64,000 bases of DNA from positions 3,628,001 through 3,692,000 of the forward strand of contig NZ_SOAU01000001.1 of assembly GCF_004364865.1 (NCBI RefSeq), read 5' to 3'. Shown here in pieces: positions 24,840 to 34,468 of the stretch. The notes below the pieces were generated by a model that was not told where the DNA came from, ran no database searches, and saw nothing but the letters and a program-made list of their open reading frames with translations. This stretch comes from Ilumatobacter fluminis. GTDB taxonomy: Bacteria > Actinomycetota > Acidimicrobiia > Acidimicrobiales > Ilumatobacteraceae. Position 1 is the stretch's first letter. Each line of letters starts with the position of its first letter. Position numbers and translations under genes: made by a program.

Positions 24840-25586
24840 ATGGCGCCCGACGAACTCGCCGACCCGCTCGCGTTCCTGACCGAGGCCGAGGTCGAGATCG
24901 AGGGTCGCATGCCATGGAGCTCGAACGCCACGTTCCTGACGACGCTGCGGTGCGACGGACCCGACGGCGCGATCGAGCAGCAGGCGATCTACAAGCCGGT
25001 GCGCGGCGAGCGCCCGCTGTGGGACTTCGAACCGGGCCTCCACAAACGCGAGCGTGCGATGTTTCTGTTGTCGGAGCATCTCGGACTCGGGCTGGTGCCG
25101 CCGACGGTGATCCGTGACGGCCCGCTCGGTGAGGGTTCGCTCCAGTGGTTCGTGCCGGCCGACCACAGCGAGCACTACTTCACCATCTACGAGACCCGTG
25201 GCCACCTCCACGATCGTCTGCGCGAGATGGCGGTGCTCGACATCATCGCCAACAACACCGATCGCAAGTCGGGCCACTGCCTGCTGCAACCGGGCGCCGA
25301 CGACGACCCCTCGCTCGACCGGGTCTGGGCGATCGACAACGGGTTGTGCTTCGCGGCGCCGTACAAGGTCCGCACCGTGATCTGGGAGTTCGCCGGCGAC
25401 ACGATCGACGACGACGTGTTGGCACGTGCAGCGACACTCCTCGACGACGTCCCCGCCGAGATCGCCGAGCTCCTCGACGACGACGAGGTCGTCGCGATGC
25501 AGCATCGTGCCACCAAGCTCGTCACCGAGCGGGCACTCCCCGCCGAGGACGGCGACTACCACCACTACCCGTGGCCGCTGGTCTGA
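24840..25586 (+). CDS. SCO1664 family protein, PI3/PI4-kinase-like fold
   Basis: 248 residues from ATG 24840, 5 nt after the DUF3090 stop; a GTG at 24816 in the same frame is possible. Kinase-like residues: AIYKPVRGERPLWDF (nucleotide-binding Lys), LDIIANNTDRKSGHCLL (catalytic-loop-like Asn/Asp) and VWAIDNGLCF (metal-binding Asp). These match the SCO1664 family, related to phosphatidylinositol 3/4-kinases. Substrate unknown; the genetic link with a phosphatase and DUF3090 suggests a phosphorylation cycle (inference). Confidence 0.88.
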   Translation: MAPDELADPLAFLTEAEVEIEGRMPWSSNATFLTTLRCDGPDGAIEQQAIYKPVRGERPLWDFEPGLHKRERAMFLLSEHLGLGLVPPTVIRDGPLGEGSLQWFVPADHSEHYFTIYETRGHLHDRLREMAVLDIIANNTDRKSGHCLLQPGADDDPSLDRVWAIDNGLCFAAPYKVRTVIWEFAGDTIDDDVLARAATLLDDVPAEIAELLDDDEVVAMQHRATKLVTERALPAEDGDYHHYPWPLV

Positions 25587-25602
25587 GGGAGCGAGACGGC
25601 GG

Positions 25603-26598
25603 ATGGCCGACGACGAACGCCTCGACGCACTGATTCACTCGGTCGACCTGGACGGCCTCGTCCGCATGATCGACGACCGCTGCTCCGACCGCGACTGGGC
25701 AGGCGTGCTCCGCCTCCGGGATCGATGCGCGGCGGCGACCCGCGAGACCGGTCGGCAGCTGTGGCCGGCGGCCACACTGGCCGAGTACCGACTGGCGTTG
25801 CTCGCCCCGCCCGAGTGGGCGGCAACGGTGCTCGACGGTGAGGCGGGACGGTTCACGATCGGACCGCTGTCGGAGGTCGCCGCTCAACACCACACCTGGG
25901 CCGATCTGCGACCGCACCTCGACGCCGTGCCGATCTCGCTCTTCGTCGCCCACGAGCGTGCGATCCGCGGCGAGTCGATCGATCCGTCGTCGCTGGCGCC
26001 GCTGCCGCCGGTGCTCGACATCCCGGCAGCGCTCCAGTCGTGGGAGCCGGCGTACACGGTCGCCACCTATGGCGACGCAGGGGTCGAGCACGAGATGCCG
26101 GCGTCGAGCGGCGTACCGGTCGACACCGAGGTGACGTCATCCGCCGAGGTCGTCGACGACGAGGCGACCGAGCTCGCGCTGCGCCAGCTCGTCGAGACGT
26201 GGACCGCGTCGTCGACCGGTCGCGCCGAGTCGGTGTGCGTCGAAGGCGCCGCCGCCGACGCGGTCGCCGCACTCGGGCTGCACTCGATCCGCATCGTCGA
26301 GATCCCGGCCGATGAGGCGCTCGCCACGCTGGCGTGGGCCGGCGCGTCCGGCGGCGCGCACGGCCGTCGGCGTGGGGCGGCGATGGGCCGCTTCTCGACC
26401 TGGTGGCTGCTCGGTGCGCTCGGCGACCTCCACGACGACTGGCCCCCGACCGTCGACGAGGTCGAGACGCTGCTCGACGAACTCACCTGGTACCGCTGGG
26501 ACGCCCACGAACCCGACGGCGGGTGGCGGGTGCAGCTCGCCGTCGAGAACACGACCGAAGGCGTCGCCTGGGCCTTCAACGCACGCGACGACGCCTGA
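25603..26598 (+). CDS. Hypothetical protein, actinobacterial
   Basis: 331 residues from ATG 25603, 16 bp after the SCO1664-type gene. No signal peptide or membrane segment. The first 80 residues look helical (LVRMIDDRCSDRDWAGVLRL), the middle (about 130-190) is Pro/Ser-rich, and the last third contains GGAHGRRRGAAMGRFSTWWL and a WYRWDAHEPDGGW segment. I do not recognise the family. Position suggests read-through from the three-gene cluster upstream, so a related role is possible. Confidence 0.75.
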   Translation: MADDERLDALIHSVDLDGLVRMIDDRCSDRDWAGVLRLRDRCAAATRETGRQLWPAATLAEYRLALLAPPEWAATVLDGEAGRFTIGPLSEVAAQHHTWADLRPHLDAVPISLFVAHERAIRGESIDPSSLAPLPPVLDIPAALQSWEPAYTVATYGDAGVEHEMPASSGVPVDTEVTSSAEVVDDEATELALRQLVETWTASSTGRAESVCVEGAAADAVAALGLHSIRIVEIPADEALATLAWAGASGGAHGRRRGAAMGRFSTWWLLGALGDLHDDWPPTVDEVETLLDELTWYRWDAHEPDGGWRVQLAVENTTEGVAWAFNARDDA

Positions 26599-26632
26599 TC
26601 TGCGCCACCCGACCCGTGGCCGGCGTTTCGCC

Positions 26633-27862
26633 TCAGGCGTCGAGCAGGTGGCCGAAGCTGCGCCACATCACGGCGAGGATGATCGCCGATCCGGCGAAGC
26701 CGAACCAGAACGGTGCGGTGATCCCCCACACACCGGCGAGCACGCCGCCGAGCGCCGAGCCGACCACGAGGCTGCCGAACACGGCGACGGCGTACACGGC
26801 GCCGACCCGTCCCTGGAACTCGGTGGGGACGACACGGTGCCGGATCGTCGACGCCGTCGTGCCCCACGCCGCTTCGTGGATGCCGAACACGAACATCGTC
26901 GAGAAGGCAACGGCCGGCACCGTGGTGAGCGCGAGGACGAGGTGGGTGCCGGTCTCGATGATCAGCCCCACACGCATGATCCCCGACCGACCGAGCCACG
27001 CCTCGAGGCGCCCGTAGACGATGGTGCCCACGACCGCGCCGACGGCACTGGTGGTGACGAGGAAGCCGTAGCCGACTTCGTCGAGCCCGAGCCGCTCGGC
27101 GGCGTAGAGCACCATGATCCCGTATGTCGCACCGAAGGTGATGTTGAACGCGAAGATCGTGATGACGAGCACGCGAACCGCCGAGTGCGCCCACACGAAT
27201 CGCAGCCCGGCGGCGATGTCGGCACGGGCGGTCGAGTGTTCGTCGCGCGGGATCGGCGGGGTGTGTCCGATCCGCCACACGAGCGCCGCCGACAGCGCCA
27301 GGAGGGTGGCGTCGATCGCGAACGGCGCGGCCATGGCCCCGGCGAACAAGAACGCGCCGAGCGGCGGCCCGGCCAACCGGTTGAGGGTGATCTGCCCGAA
27401 GCGGAGCCGGGCGTTGGCGATGCCCAGATCGTCGCGGTCGACCAGCATCGGCAGCAAGGTGCCGCCGGCGGTGTCGCTGAAGGTCTCGGCGGTGCCGAGC
27501 ACGAACATCGCCGTCAGGACCACGGTGACGTTCACGACGTCGGTCACGATGGTGGCGGCCAGCACCGCCAACACGATCGCCCGGCCCAGGTTCGCCGCGA
27601 CGACCAGCCGTCGCCGGTCGAATCGGTCGGCCGTGACCCCGCCGACGAGTCCGAACAGGAGCCACGGCAGCTGCTGCAACATCGTCGCCGCGGCGACGAG
27701 GAACGGGTCGGTGGTCTGCGAGGCGACGAGCAGCGGCCCGGCCGCCAGCACGACGCCGTCGCCGAGGTTGCTGACCCAGACCGACGACATCAGCCATCGG
27801 AAGCGGCTCCCCAACCGCTCGGGCACGGCGGCCCGCATCACGTATCGGGCCGGCCGCAACAC
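26633..27862 (-). CDS. MFS transporter (MFS_3 type)
   Basis: 409 residues from GTG 27862. About twelve membrane helices; loop [19 protein letters not shown] after TM2 and [18 protein letters not shown] in the C-terminal half, as in MFS_3 exporters. Function unassigned. It is convergent with the hypothetical gene at 25603 and separated from etfA by a terminator, so it is a single-gene unit. No regulator is adjacent. Confidence 0.85.
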   Translation of the reverse strand: MLRPARYVMRAAVPERLGSRFRWLMSSVWVSNLGDGVVLAAGPLLVASQTTDPFLVAAATMLQQLPWLLFGLVGGVTADRFDRRRLVVAANLGRAIVLAVLAATIVTDVVNVTVVLTAMFVLGTAETFSDTAGGTLLPMLVDRDDLGIANARLRFGQITLNRLAGPPLGAFLFAGAMAAPFAIDATLLALSAALVWRIGHTPPIPRDEHSTARADIAAGLRFVWAHSAVRVLVITIFAFNITFGATYGIMVLYAAERLGLDEVGYGFLVTTSAVGAVVGTIVYGRLEAWLGRSGIMRVGLIIETGTHLVLALTTVPAVAFSTMFVFGIHEAAWGTTASTIRHRVVPTEFQGRVGAVYAVAVFGSLVVGSALGGVLAGVWGITAPFWFGFAGSAIILAVMWRSFGHLLDA

Positions 27863-27895
27863 GCCCGCCGACGCTACCGGCCCGAAAACGACGAA

Positions 27896-27933
27896 ACCGG
27901 CCCGGTTCCTCCGGAGGAGGAGGCCGGGCCGGT
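27896..27933 (-). terminator. Terminator after etfBA
   Basis: ACCGGCCCGG (27896-27905) and CCGGGCCGGT (27924-27933) form a perfect 10-bp stem, with further CCTCC/GGAGG pairing in the loop. On the minus strand it is followed by a T-rich tract. Confidence 0.75.
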
Positions 27934-27959
27934 CTCGACGGTGTACTGGTTCGGGCGGG

Positions 27960-28925
27960 TCAGCGACCCTGCAGCGCCTCGATCAGCTTGGGCATCACCT
28001 TGTGGACGTCGCCCACGATGCCGAGGTCGGCGACACCGAAGATCGGCGCCTCCGCGTCCTTGTTGATCGCGATGATGTTCTTCGAGCCCTTCATGCCCAC
28101 CATGTGCTGGGTGGCGCCCGAGATGCCGGCGGCGATGTAGACGCTCGGCTTCACGACCTTGCCGGTCTGGCCGACCTGCATCGAGTAGGGCACCCAGCCG
28201 GCGTCGACGATCGCACGCGAGGCGCCCGGAGCGCCCTTGAGGATCTTGGCGAGGCTCTCGACCATCTCGAAGCTCTCCGACTGGCCGAGACCGCGACCAC
28301 CGGCCACCACAACAGCGGCCTCGTCGAGCTTCGGACCGGTCGTCTCCTCGACGTGGACGGCGGTGACCTTGGCCCCGCCGGTCGCACCGAGGTCGGGCAC
28401 CGGTGCCGAGACGACCTCACCCGCACCGGCACCGCCGGCCTCGGGCTCGAACGACTTCGGGCGGAACGCAGCGAGGAACGGGCCCTCGCCGGTGAAGGTC
28501 GTGGTGACCAGCTGCTCGCCACCGAACACCGGCGTCGTGACCTTCAGCGAATCGCCGTCGACCTCGATCTGGGTGTTGTTGGTGAGCACCGTGCGGTCGA
28601 GCTTGACCGACAGGCGGCTGACGATGTCACGGCCCTCGTAGTTCTGGGGGAACATGATGAGGTCGGGGCTGTCGCCACCGTCGATGACGGCCTTCATGGC
28701 GGCGGCACCAGCCGCGCCCGGCAGGTCGCCGTCGAGGGCACCGGTGGAGTACACCTTGGCGGCGCCGTATTCACCGAGCGCCGAGGCGATCGGGGCGCCG
28801 TCGCCGACGACGAACGCCGAGACGGTGCCGCCGAGACCACGGGCCTTGGTGAGCAGTTCGAGCGTCGCCGGGGTGGGCGCGCCGTTGGCTTCCTGAGCGA
28901 AGACCCAGATGTTGTTGATTCCCAT
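27960..28925 (-). CDS. etfA: Electron transfer flavoprotein alpha subunit
   Basis: 321 residues from ATG 28925 with AGGAGA upstream. N-terminal ETF domain, then the conserved FAD-binding domain with [20 protein letters not shown] and [17 protein letters not shown]. With EtfB it forms the soluble heterodimer that takes electrons from acyl-CoA dehydrogenases and passes them to ETF-quinone oxidoreductase or another acceptor. Starts 18 bp after etfB. Likely client in this window: the acyl-CoA dehydrogenase at 12513. Confidence 0.96.
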   Translation of the reverse strand: MGINNIWVFAQEANGAPTPATLELLTKARGLGGTVSAFVVGDGAPIASALGEYGAAKVYSTGALDGDLPGAAGAAAMKAVIDGGDSPDLIMFPQNYEGRDIVSRLSVKLDRTVLTNNTQIEVDGDSLKVTTPVFGGEQLVTTTFTGEGPFLAAFRPKSFEPEAGGAGAGEVVSAPVPDLGATGGAKVTAVHVEETTGPKLDEAAVVVAGGRGLGQSESFEMVESLAKILKGAPGASRAIVDAGWVPYSMQVGQTGKVVKPSVYIAAGISGATQHMVGMKGSKNIIAINKDAEAPIFGVADLGIVGDVHKVMPKLIEALQGR

Positions 28926-28943
28926 GTCTGTTCGTCTCCTTGC

Positions 28944-29720
28944 TCAGATGACCTTGAGTCCCTCGAGGAACTCGACGATCTTGAGGTGCGCTTCGCCCTC
29001 GTCTTCGATGATCTCGCCGGCTTCGCGGGCCGGGGCCTGTGCGACGTCGGTGATCTGCTGGTCGGCGCCGGCCCAACCGACCGGGGTGACACCCAGATCG
29101 GCGGCGGTGACTTCCTCGACCGGCTTCGACTTCGCGGCCATGATGCCCTTGAAGCTCGGGTAGCGGGGCTCGACCACGCCGGCGGTCACGCTGACCAGTG
29201 CGGGGGTCGGGCACTCGACCTCGTCGTAGCCCGCTTCGGTCTGGCGGGCGACCTTCACGGTGCCGCCCTCGACCGCAACGCTCTTGGCGAAGGTGATCGA
29301 CGGCATGCCGAGGACCTCGGCCATCTGCTCGGGCACGGTGCCGGTGTACCCATCGGACGACTCGGTCGCCGCGATGATCAGGTCGGCGTCGCCGAGCTTC
29401 TGGGCTGCGGCCGCCAACACCTTGGCGGTCGTCAGCGCATCGGAACCGGCGAGCTCGGGGTCGGAGACGAGGACGGCCTTGGCCGCACCCATCGCCAGCG
29501 CCGTGCGCAAGCCGGAGACCTCACCGTTGGGCGCCATGGAGATGAGGCTGACTTCGCCCTCACCCGCCTTGTCGACCAACTGAAGGGCCATCTCCACGCC
29601 ATAGCTGTCGGACTCATCGAGGATGAGCTTGCCCTCTCGCTTCAGCGTGTTCGTCGAGGGATCCAGCTCGCCCGGCAGTGCCGGGTCGGGGATCTGCTTC
29701 ACGCACACGATCACGTTCAT
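28944..29720 (-). CDS. etfB: Electron transfer flavoprotein beta subunit
   Basis: 258 residues from ATG 29720 (MNVIVCVKQIPDPALPGE). Adenine-nucleotide alpha-hydrolase-like fold with LILDESDSYGVEMALQL, and the C-terminal VEPRYPSFKGIMAAKSKPVE signature of ETF beta. Binds AMP and partners EtfA in the same operon. On the minus strand TAGCTT lies 8 nt before the ATG, overlapping a small inverted repeat. Confidence 0.96.
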   Translation of the reverse strand: MNVIVCVKQIPDPALPGELDPSTNTLKREGKLILDESDSYGVEMALQLVDKAGEGEVSLISMAPNGEVSGLRTALAMGAAKAVLVSDPELAGSDALTTAKVLAAAAQKLGDADLIIAATESSDGYTGTVPEQMAEVLGMPSITFAKSVAVEGGTVKVARQTEAGYDEVECPTPALVSVTAGVVEPRYPSFKGIMAAKSKPVEEVTAADLGVTPVGWAGADQQITDVAQAPAREAGEIIEDEGEAHLKIVEFLEGLKVI

Positions 29721-29728
29721 GGATTCAC

Positions 29729-29745
29729 AAGCTACCCGTGGGTAG
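29729..29745 (-). promoter_or_regulatory. etfB promoter -10 overlapped by an inverted repeat
   Basis: Minus-strand TAGCTT (29729-29734) is 8 nt from ATG 29720. CTACCC/GGGTAG (29732-29745, 2-nt centre) overlaps it, a possible operator. The gap is shared with the divergent kinase gene. Confidence 0.4.
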
Positions 29746-29787
29746 TTCCCGCGCCCAAAGTCGGAGCGCATCGTTTCGCGCGATGGC

Positions 29788-30759
29788 GTGCCTGCCGGAG
29801 CGATCGGGCGGCACGACCGGAGCGACGCGATACGGTTCGCGTTCTTGCGGATCCTCCTCGTCGTCAACTCGTTCGCGTCGTCCGTGACGGCCCGGAACAC
29901 GGTGATCGTGCACCGGCGGTTGGCGCGCGGCCACGACGTCGAGGTGGTCGAGACCAATCGGCGAGGCCACGCGACCCGATTCGCGCTCGACGCCGCTCGG
30001 CAGGGTTTCGACGTCGTGATCGGCTACGGCGGTGACGGCACGCTCAACGAGGTCGCCACCGGCATCGCCGGCTCCGACACCGCGCTCGGCGTGCTGCCCG
30101 GCGGTTCGACGAACGTGTTCGCCCGGACGCTGGGCCTGCCGAACGATCCGGTCGAGGCCGCCGACCACCTGGCGCGCGGCATCGACGCCGCCGATCTGCG
30201 TCCGATCGGCCTCGGCAAGGTGAACGGTCGCTTCTTCTGCTTCCACACCGGGATCGGCTTCGACGCCGCCGTCGTGCGGGCGGTCGAGCAGCGTGCGTCG
30301 CTGAAACGCTGGCTCGGCCATCCTCTCTTCATCACCGCCGGGCTCACGACGTGGTTGCGCGGCTACGACCGCACGCAGCCGCACTTCAGGCTGTCGTCGG
30401 AGCACGGCGAGATCGACGACGGCTACTTCTCGATCGTGCTCAACACGAATCCGTACACCTTTCTCGGCAACCGCCCACTCGACCTGTCCCCCGACGCCGG
30501 ACTCGATCGTGGTCTCGTCGTGCTGACGTTCCGCACGATGCAGGTCCTGCCGATCCTGCGCGGCCTCGGCGGCGCCCTGAAGGGCGGCGGCGTGACGACG
30601 AGCGAGCAACTCGTCGAATGGACCGACGTGTCACGGATGACGGTGTCGAGTGCCGAGCCGTTCCCCTACCAGCTCGACGGCGACTACCTCGGTGCCGTCG
30701 ACCGGCTCGAGTTCGAACACGTCCCCGACGCGGTCCAACTCGTCTTCCCCGCCGAGTAG
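29788..30759 (+). CDS. Diacylglycerol kinase catalytic-domain (DagK/LCB5-type) lipid kinase
   Basis: 323 residues from GTG 29788. A TTG at 29845 gives a more family-like start (LRILLVVNSFASS) and may be the true one. Catalytic motif GYGGDGTLNEVATG, then VLPGGSTNVFARTLGLP and the C-terminal lipid-binding domain with FPYQLDGDYLG. Phosphorylates diacylglycerol or a related lipid at the membrane surface. It is divergent from etfB, and its 3' end faces a glycerophosphodiester phosphodiesterase 13 bp away, so the two lipid genes are neighbours though on opposite strands. Confidence 0.88.
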   Translation: MPAGAIGRHDRSDAIRFAFLRILLVVNSFASSVTARNTVIVHRRLARGHDVEVVETNRRGHATRFALDAARQGFDVVIGYGGDGTLNEVATGIAGSDTALGVLPGGSTNVFARTLGLPNDPVEAADHLARGIDAADLRPIGLGKVNGRFFCFHTGIGFDAAVVRAVEQRASLKRWLGHPLFITAGLTTWLRGYDRTQPHFRLSSEHGEIDDGYFSIVLNTNPYTFLGNRPLDLSPDAGLDRGLVVLTFRTMQVLPILRGLGGALKGGGVTTSEQLVEWTDVSRMTVSSAEPFPYQLDGDYLGAVDRLEFEHVPDAVQLVFPAE

Positions 30760-30772
30760 CGGACGTGTCCCG

Positions 30773-31444
30773 TCAACGTCGGCGTACGTCGAGGGCGACG
30801 TCGGGCACGTTGGTGCAGATGCCGTCGACGCCCCACGCCATCAGCTCGCGCATCCGGTCCGGGTCGTCGCACGTCCAGACGTTGACCGCGAGCCCGAGCG
30901 AGTGTGCGTGACGAACCGACGCCTCGTCGACGACGCGGTCCCAGGGGTGGATCGCCTCGTGACCGGCGGCTGCCGTGCGCTCGATCGTGGCGGCGTCGAT
31001 CGTCGACGTCAGGAACGCCGTCCGGGCGGTCGGGAACAGCTCCCGGCATCGCGTCACCGTGTCCCAGCGGAACGACGAGAACAGCCAACGCGCCGAGCCG
31101 GGTCCGAGTTCGCTCGCGATCTGCTCCACGGCCCGGTCGGACGGATCGTGGTCGGGGTCGCGTGGGTCGTTCTTGATCTCGATGTTGACGGCGATTCCGG
31201 CACAGGCGTCGAGCGACGCTGCCAGATCGGGGACCTGGTCGGGCAGGTCGGTGCGATTCGTGTCGCAGATGGCCCGGCCGTCGGCGAGGTGGGCGTCGTG
31301 GTGGACGGCCAGGCGGCCGTCGGCGGTGCGACGCACGTCGAGCTCGACGCAGTCGGCACCCATCTCGACGGCACGGGTGAACGCAGCGATCGTGTTCTCG
31401 GGCTCGGCGCGCGAGGCGCCGCGGTGGGCGATGACGAGGGTCAC
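30773..31444 (-). CDS. Glycerophosphodiester phosphodiesterase family protein
   Basis: 223 residues from GTG 31444. HRGASRAEPENT (catalytic His8), ELDVRRTADGRLAVHHD with metal-binding acidic residues and the second His, NVWTCDDPD near the C-terminus, as in UgpQ-type enzymes. Hydrolyses glycerophosphodiesters to glycerol-3-phosphate and an alcohol. No signal peptide, so cytoplasmic. Upstream on the minus strand CAGCAT precedes the GTG by 6 nt. A 10-bp hairpin lies 31 bp upstream. Confidence 0.9.
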   Translation of the reverse strand: MTLVIAHRGASRAEPENTIAAFTRAVEMGADCVELDVRRTADGRLAVHHDAHLADGRAICDTNRTDLPDQVPDLAASLDACAGIAVNIEIKNDPRDPDHDPSDRAVEQIASELGPGSARWLFSSFRWDTVTRCRELFPTARTAFLTSTIDAATIERTAAAGHEAIHPWDRVVDEASVRHAHSLGLAVNVWTCDDPDRMRELMAWGVDGICTNVPDVALDVRRR

Positions 31445-31474
31445 CTCGACATGCTGGCACGTCGCCGTCGGCCG

Positions 31475-31497
31475 CTGGCGCGCCGATGGCGCGCCAG
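31475..31497. repeat. Perfect hairpin CTGGCGCGCC with 3-nt loop
   Basis: Arms 31475-31484 and 31488-31497 are exact complements around GAT. It lies upstream of the phosphodiesterase on one strand and of whiB on the other. A weaker CCATCT/AGATGG repeat follows at 31502-31520. Confidence 0.7.
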
Positions 31498-31543
31498 GAC
31501 TCCATCTGGATAACAGATGGGTGTATGCCTTCTATCTATCTTC

Positions 31544-31572
31544 TTGCCATCGCCGCAGGTGGGATCTACTGT
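31544..31572 (+). promoter_or_regulatory. Two-hexamer promoter of whiB gene
   Basis: TTGCCA (31544-31549), 17-nt spacer, TACTGT (31567-31572). Transcription would start near 31579, giving a leader of about 57 nt before GTG 31636 with AGGAG in it. The best conventional promoter in the window. Confidence 0.7.
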
Positions 31573-31635
31573 GAGCGGCGACTCGGCATGACGCCGATTC
31601 AGGTTCCCGCCCCCCACCGTTTCTCAGGAGTTCAT

Positions 31636-31941
31636 GTGTCGAACCTCGCGTCCGCCCTCGCTCTCGCCGCCGCCGACGACGTGTGGCGCGATCACGCTCT
31701 GTGCCGCGACACCGACCCCGAACTCTTCTTCCCGGTCGGCACGACCGGCCAGGCGCTCGTCTCGCAAGACCACGCCAAGCAGGTCTGCCAGGAGTGCACG
31801 GTCCAGCAGGAGTGCCTCGACTACGCACTCGACACCAACCAGGACTCCGGCATCTGGGGCGGCCTCACCGAGGAGGAGCGTCGCTCCATCCGTCGCCAGC
31901 GCGCCGCAGCCGCTCGCGCGGCACGCCAGCAGGCCAGCTGA
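31636..31941 (+). CDS. WhiB-family iron-sulfur transcriptional regulator
   Basis: 101 residues from GTG 31636 with CAGGAG upstream. The four cluster ligands are Cys23, Cys51, Cys54 and Cys60 (C-x2-C-x5-C), followed by the G-loop GIWGGLTEEERR and a basic tail (RRQRAAAARAARQQ) for DNA binding. WhiB proteins bind a 4Fe-4S cluster and region 4 of the primary sigma factor. The length and one-domain layout fit the WhiB1/WhiB2 group; the exact orthologue is not assigned. Single-gene unit with its own promoter at 31544. Confidence 0.95.
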   Translation: MSNLASALALAAADDVWRDHALCRDTDPELFFPVGTTGQALVSQDHAKQVCQECTVQQECLDYALDTNQDSGIWGGLTEEERRSIRRQRAAAARAARQQAS

Positions 31942-31962
31942 GCAACCCATCGGGCGCGGCCC

Positions 31963-32802
31963 TCACGGGTACAGCGCACTCTCGGCACGCTGCACCAGTT
32001 CTGCTCGACGCCGGTCGTCGAGTCCGGCGGCCGTCGCCGCCCGAACCCGGATCTCCCCGGCCTCGTCACGGTCGGCGTCGAGATCACCGACGAACACGAC
32101 GTCGGTGAGCCCGTCGGTCCCGGCGAGCCGCTTCAGCATCGCTGCCACGTCCTGAGCGTCGGCGTCGTCGGGAGCCTTCACGTTGAGCTCGACCGACGTC
32201 GGCTCCTGTGAGAGGTTGCGGATGTTGACCAGGGCGTTGTTGGGCAGGTGCATCGTGCTGTCGGCAGCACGGATGCGGGTGCTGAACAGGCCGACGTGAT
32301 CGACGACGCCGCGGATCGGCAGGTTCCAGCCGATGTCGGCTTCGACGAGGTCGCCGACGCCGTACCGGTCCTCGAAGTGGACCGACAGACCCGTCAGGTA
32401 GTCGTTCACCTTGTGCTGGCCACCGATCGCCAGCCCGGCGCCGATGAAGCCGGCGCTCGACAGGAAGAACGCCGGGTCGACGTCGAGCACGTTGAACATC
32501 ACGATCGTGGCGACGAGCCAGATCGCCACCGAGGCGAGGTGGCTGACCATCCGTGAGGCGGCGTCGATGCGTTGCCGGCGACGCTGTTCGCCGGCTTCGG
32601 TCGTCTCACCACCGATCCGTCGGGCCCGGGTCCGCCACAGGCCGTGGCCGGGGCGGCTGTGGACGGCGAGCCGCTTGATGACCCGCCGGGACACGACCCG
32701 GGCGAGTCGCGACGCGATGATCGCCGAGGCGACGATGATCACGACGGTGCCGGGGCGGGTGACCGCATGCCCGGCGAGGAAGTCGAGGAGTTCGTGGAGC
32801 AC
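31963..32802 (-). CDS. MscS-type mechanosensitive ion channel
   Basis: 279 residues from GTG 32802. Two N-terminal helices (about 15-35 and 88-108), then the pore-lining TM3 with small residues SAGFIGAGLAIGGQHKVNDY and the beta domain FEDRYGVGDLVEADIG, followed by the mixed alpha/beta C-terminal domain. Length and motifs fit a small MscS channel that opens on membrane tension to release solutes under osmotic downshock. Convergent with whiB; no operon partners. Confidence 0.93.
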   Translation of the reverse strand: MLHELLDFLAGHAVTRPGTVVIIVASAIIASRLARVVSRRVIKRLAVHSRPGHGLWRTRARRIGGETTEAGEQRRRQRIDAASRMVSHLASVAIWLVATIVMFNVLDVDPAFFLSSAGFIGAGLAIGGQHKVNDYLTGLSVHFEDRYGVGDLVEADIGWNLPIRGVVDHVGLFSTRIRAADSTMHLPNNALVNIRNLSQEPTSVELNVKAPDDADAQDVAAMLKRLAGTDGLTDVVFVGDLDADRDEAGEIRVRAATAAGLDDRRRAELVQRAESALYP

Positions 32803-32927
32803 CAGCGCAGTGTGTCACCGAATCCGGCGACATGACAGTCAGGTGACGAATGTTACAGAACCGTTTCAGTCGACGTGATCTGATGTGATCTCCAGGATGG
32901 TCCGCTGCCGGCCGGTGCCGGGCGGCG

Positions 32928-34424
32928 TCACTCCTCGTCGTGGACCGGGACCGAGAGTTCGACCACCGTGCCGCGCTTGGTCGTCTCGACATCGAGCCCG
33001 GCCGCCGCGGCGTCGGCGGGAGCGAGGGGCCGCATGTCGATCGTGCCGTTCAGTTCGGTCGTGACGAGGGTGCGCACGATCGACAGGCCGAGGCCGGTCG
33101 CATCGTCGAGCTTGAAGTTGCCGTCGACGCCGCGTCCGTCGTCGATCACCTGGACGTGCATGGCATCGCCGTCGTTCGACAGGCGGACGACGACGGAGCC
33201 GCCGCCCGACCCCTCGGGGAAGCCGTGGTCGACCGCGTTCTGGAGGAGTTCGGTGAGCACGACCGACAGCGGGGTGGCGATCGCTGCGGGGATGCGGCCA
33301 CCGTCACCCTGGACCGTGAACCGGACCGGGCGGTCGGGCGACTGCAAGCCTTCTTCGGCGAGGCGGAGCAGCGGTCGCACGATCTCCATGAACGTGACGT
33401 CGTCGCCCGGCTCGCGTGAGAGTGCCTCGTGCACGAGCGCAATCGTGCGGATACGGCGAACCGACTCGCCGACGGCGGCGATCGCCTCGGGGTGGGTGAG
33501 CCGTCGGGCCTGGAGCCGCAGCAGTGACGAGATCGTCTGCAGGTTGTTCTTCACCCGGTGGTGGATCTCGCGGATCGTGGCGTCCTTGCTGAGCAGCAGG
33601 CGATCGCGCTTGCGGAGTTCGGTGACGTCGCGGATCAGCAGGACGGCGCCGGGCACGTCGTCGCCGTCGAGGAACGGGACGGCGCGACACAGCAGCGTGA
33701 TCTGGGGCGCCTGTTCGAACTCCTCGATGACGGGCTCGTGGCGCTCGAACGCCTGGCGCACCGGACCGTCGTGGAAGCCGAGCTCGGAGAGCCGCATCCC
33801 GATCGCGCTCGCCTGGATGCCGACGCGGTGCAGCGCCGAGTTGGCGTTCGGCGAGACGTACTGCACCTCGGCGTTGCCGTCGAGCAGCATCACGCCGTCG
33901 CCGACACGCGGCGCGGCGCTCGAGTCGCCCGCACGCTGCGGGAACGGGAACACCCCGTCGACGACCATCTTCTCGAACCGCTCGAAGATCGACCAGTAGG
34001 CGCGCTCGAGTTCGCCTTGGCGGCGGCCGCCCTGCTCGATCCACTCGCGGCTCAGGACCGCGATCGGCTTGCCCTCGTAGGCGACGGGGATCGCCAGCAG
34101 GTGGGTGTCGGGCGGCACCTCGTCGGAGGTGATCTCGCCCTCGACCGGCTGCCCGGACGACAACGCCTTGTCGAGCAACGCGGTCTCGGACTCGCTCGCC
34201 CACGCGCCGACGAAGTCGGTGTGATACATCGTCTGGCCGGTGGCGGGGCGCACCTGTGCGACCACCCCCCATCGACCGTCGGTGGTGGGCACGTAGAGCA
34301 TCAAGTCGCTGAAGCAGAAGTCGGCCAGCATCCCCCACTCCGAGACCAGGCGATTGAGGTGGCCCACCTGGTCACGGTCGAGGGTCGTGTGCTCGCGAAG
34401 CAGTTCGGAGAGCTTTGCCATCAC
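32928..34424 (-). CDS. pdtaS: PdtaS-type sensor histidine kinase (GAF-PAS-HisKA_2-HATPase)
   Basis: 498 residues from GTG 34424; ATG 34421 is equally possible. N-terminal domain (about 1-150) opens with AKLSELLREHTTLD and HLNRLVSEWGMLADF, closely like mycobacterial PdtaS. A PAS domain follows (about 165-270), then the HisKA_2 helix REIHHRVKNNLQTIS with phospho-acceptor His289, and an HATPase domain with LTELLQNAVDHGF, DDGRGVD and GLGLSIV. In mycobacteria PdtaS phosphorylates PdtaR, an ANTAR-domain RNA-binding antiterminator; no such partner is adjacent. No membrane segments, so a cytosolic sensor. Confidence 0.92.
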   Translation of the reverse strand: MMAKLSELLREHTTLDRDQVGHLNRLVSEWGMLADFCFSDLMLYVPTTDGRWGVVAQVRPATGQTMYHTDFVGAWASESETALLDKALSSGQPVEGEITSDEVPPDTHLLAIPVAYEGKPIAVLSREWIEQGGRRQGELERAYWSIFERFEKMVVDGVFPFPQRAGDSSAAPRVGDGVMLLDGNAEVQYVSPNANSALHRVGIQASAIGMRLSELGFHDGPVRQAFERHEPVIEEFEQAPQITLLCRAVPFLDGDDVPGAVLLIRDVTELRKRDRLLLSKDATIREIHHRVKNNLQTISSLLRLQARRLTHPEAIAAVGESVRRIRTIALVHEALSREPGDDVTFMEIVRPLLRLAEEGLQSPDRPVRFTVQGDGGRIPAAIATPLSVVLTELLQNAVDHGFPEGSGGGSVVVRLSNDGDAMHVQVIDDGRGVDGNFKLDDATGLGLSIVRTLVTTELNGTIDMRPLAPADAAAAGLDVETTKRGTVVELSVPVHDEE

Positions 34425-34468
34425 CCCCGAGTCTTACCGATCCCCACCCCGCCCACCGACATCTCCCG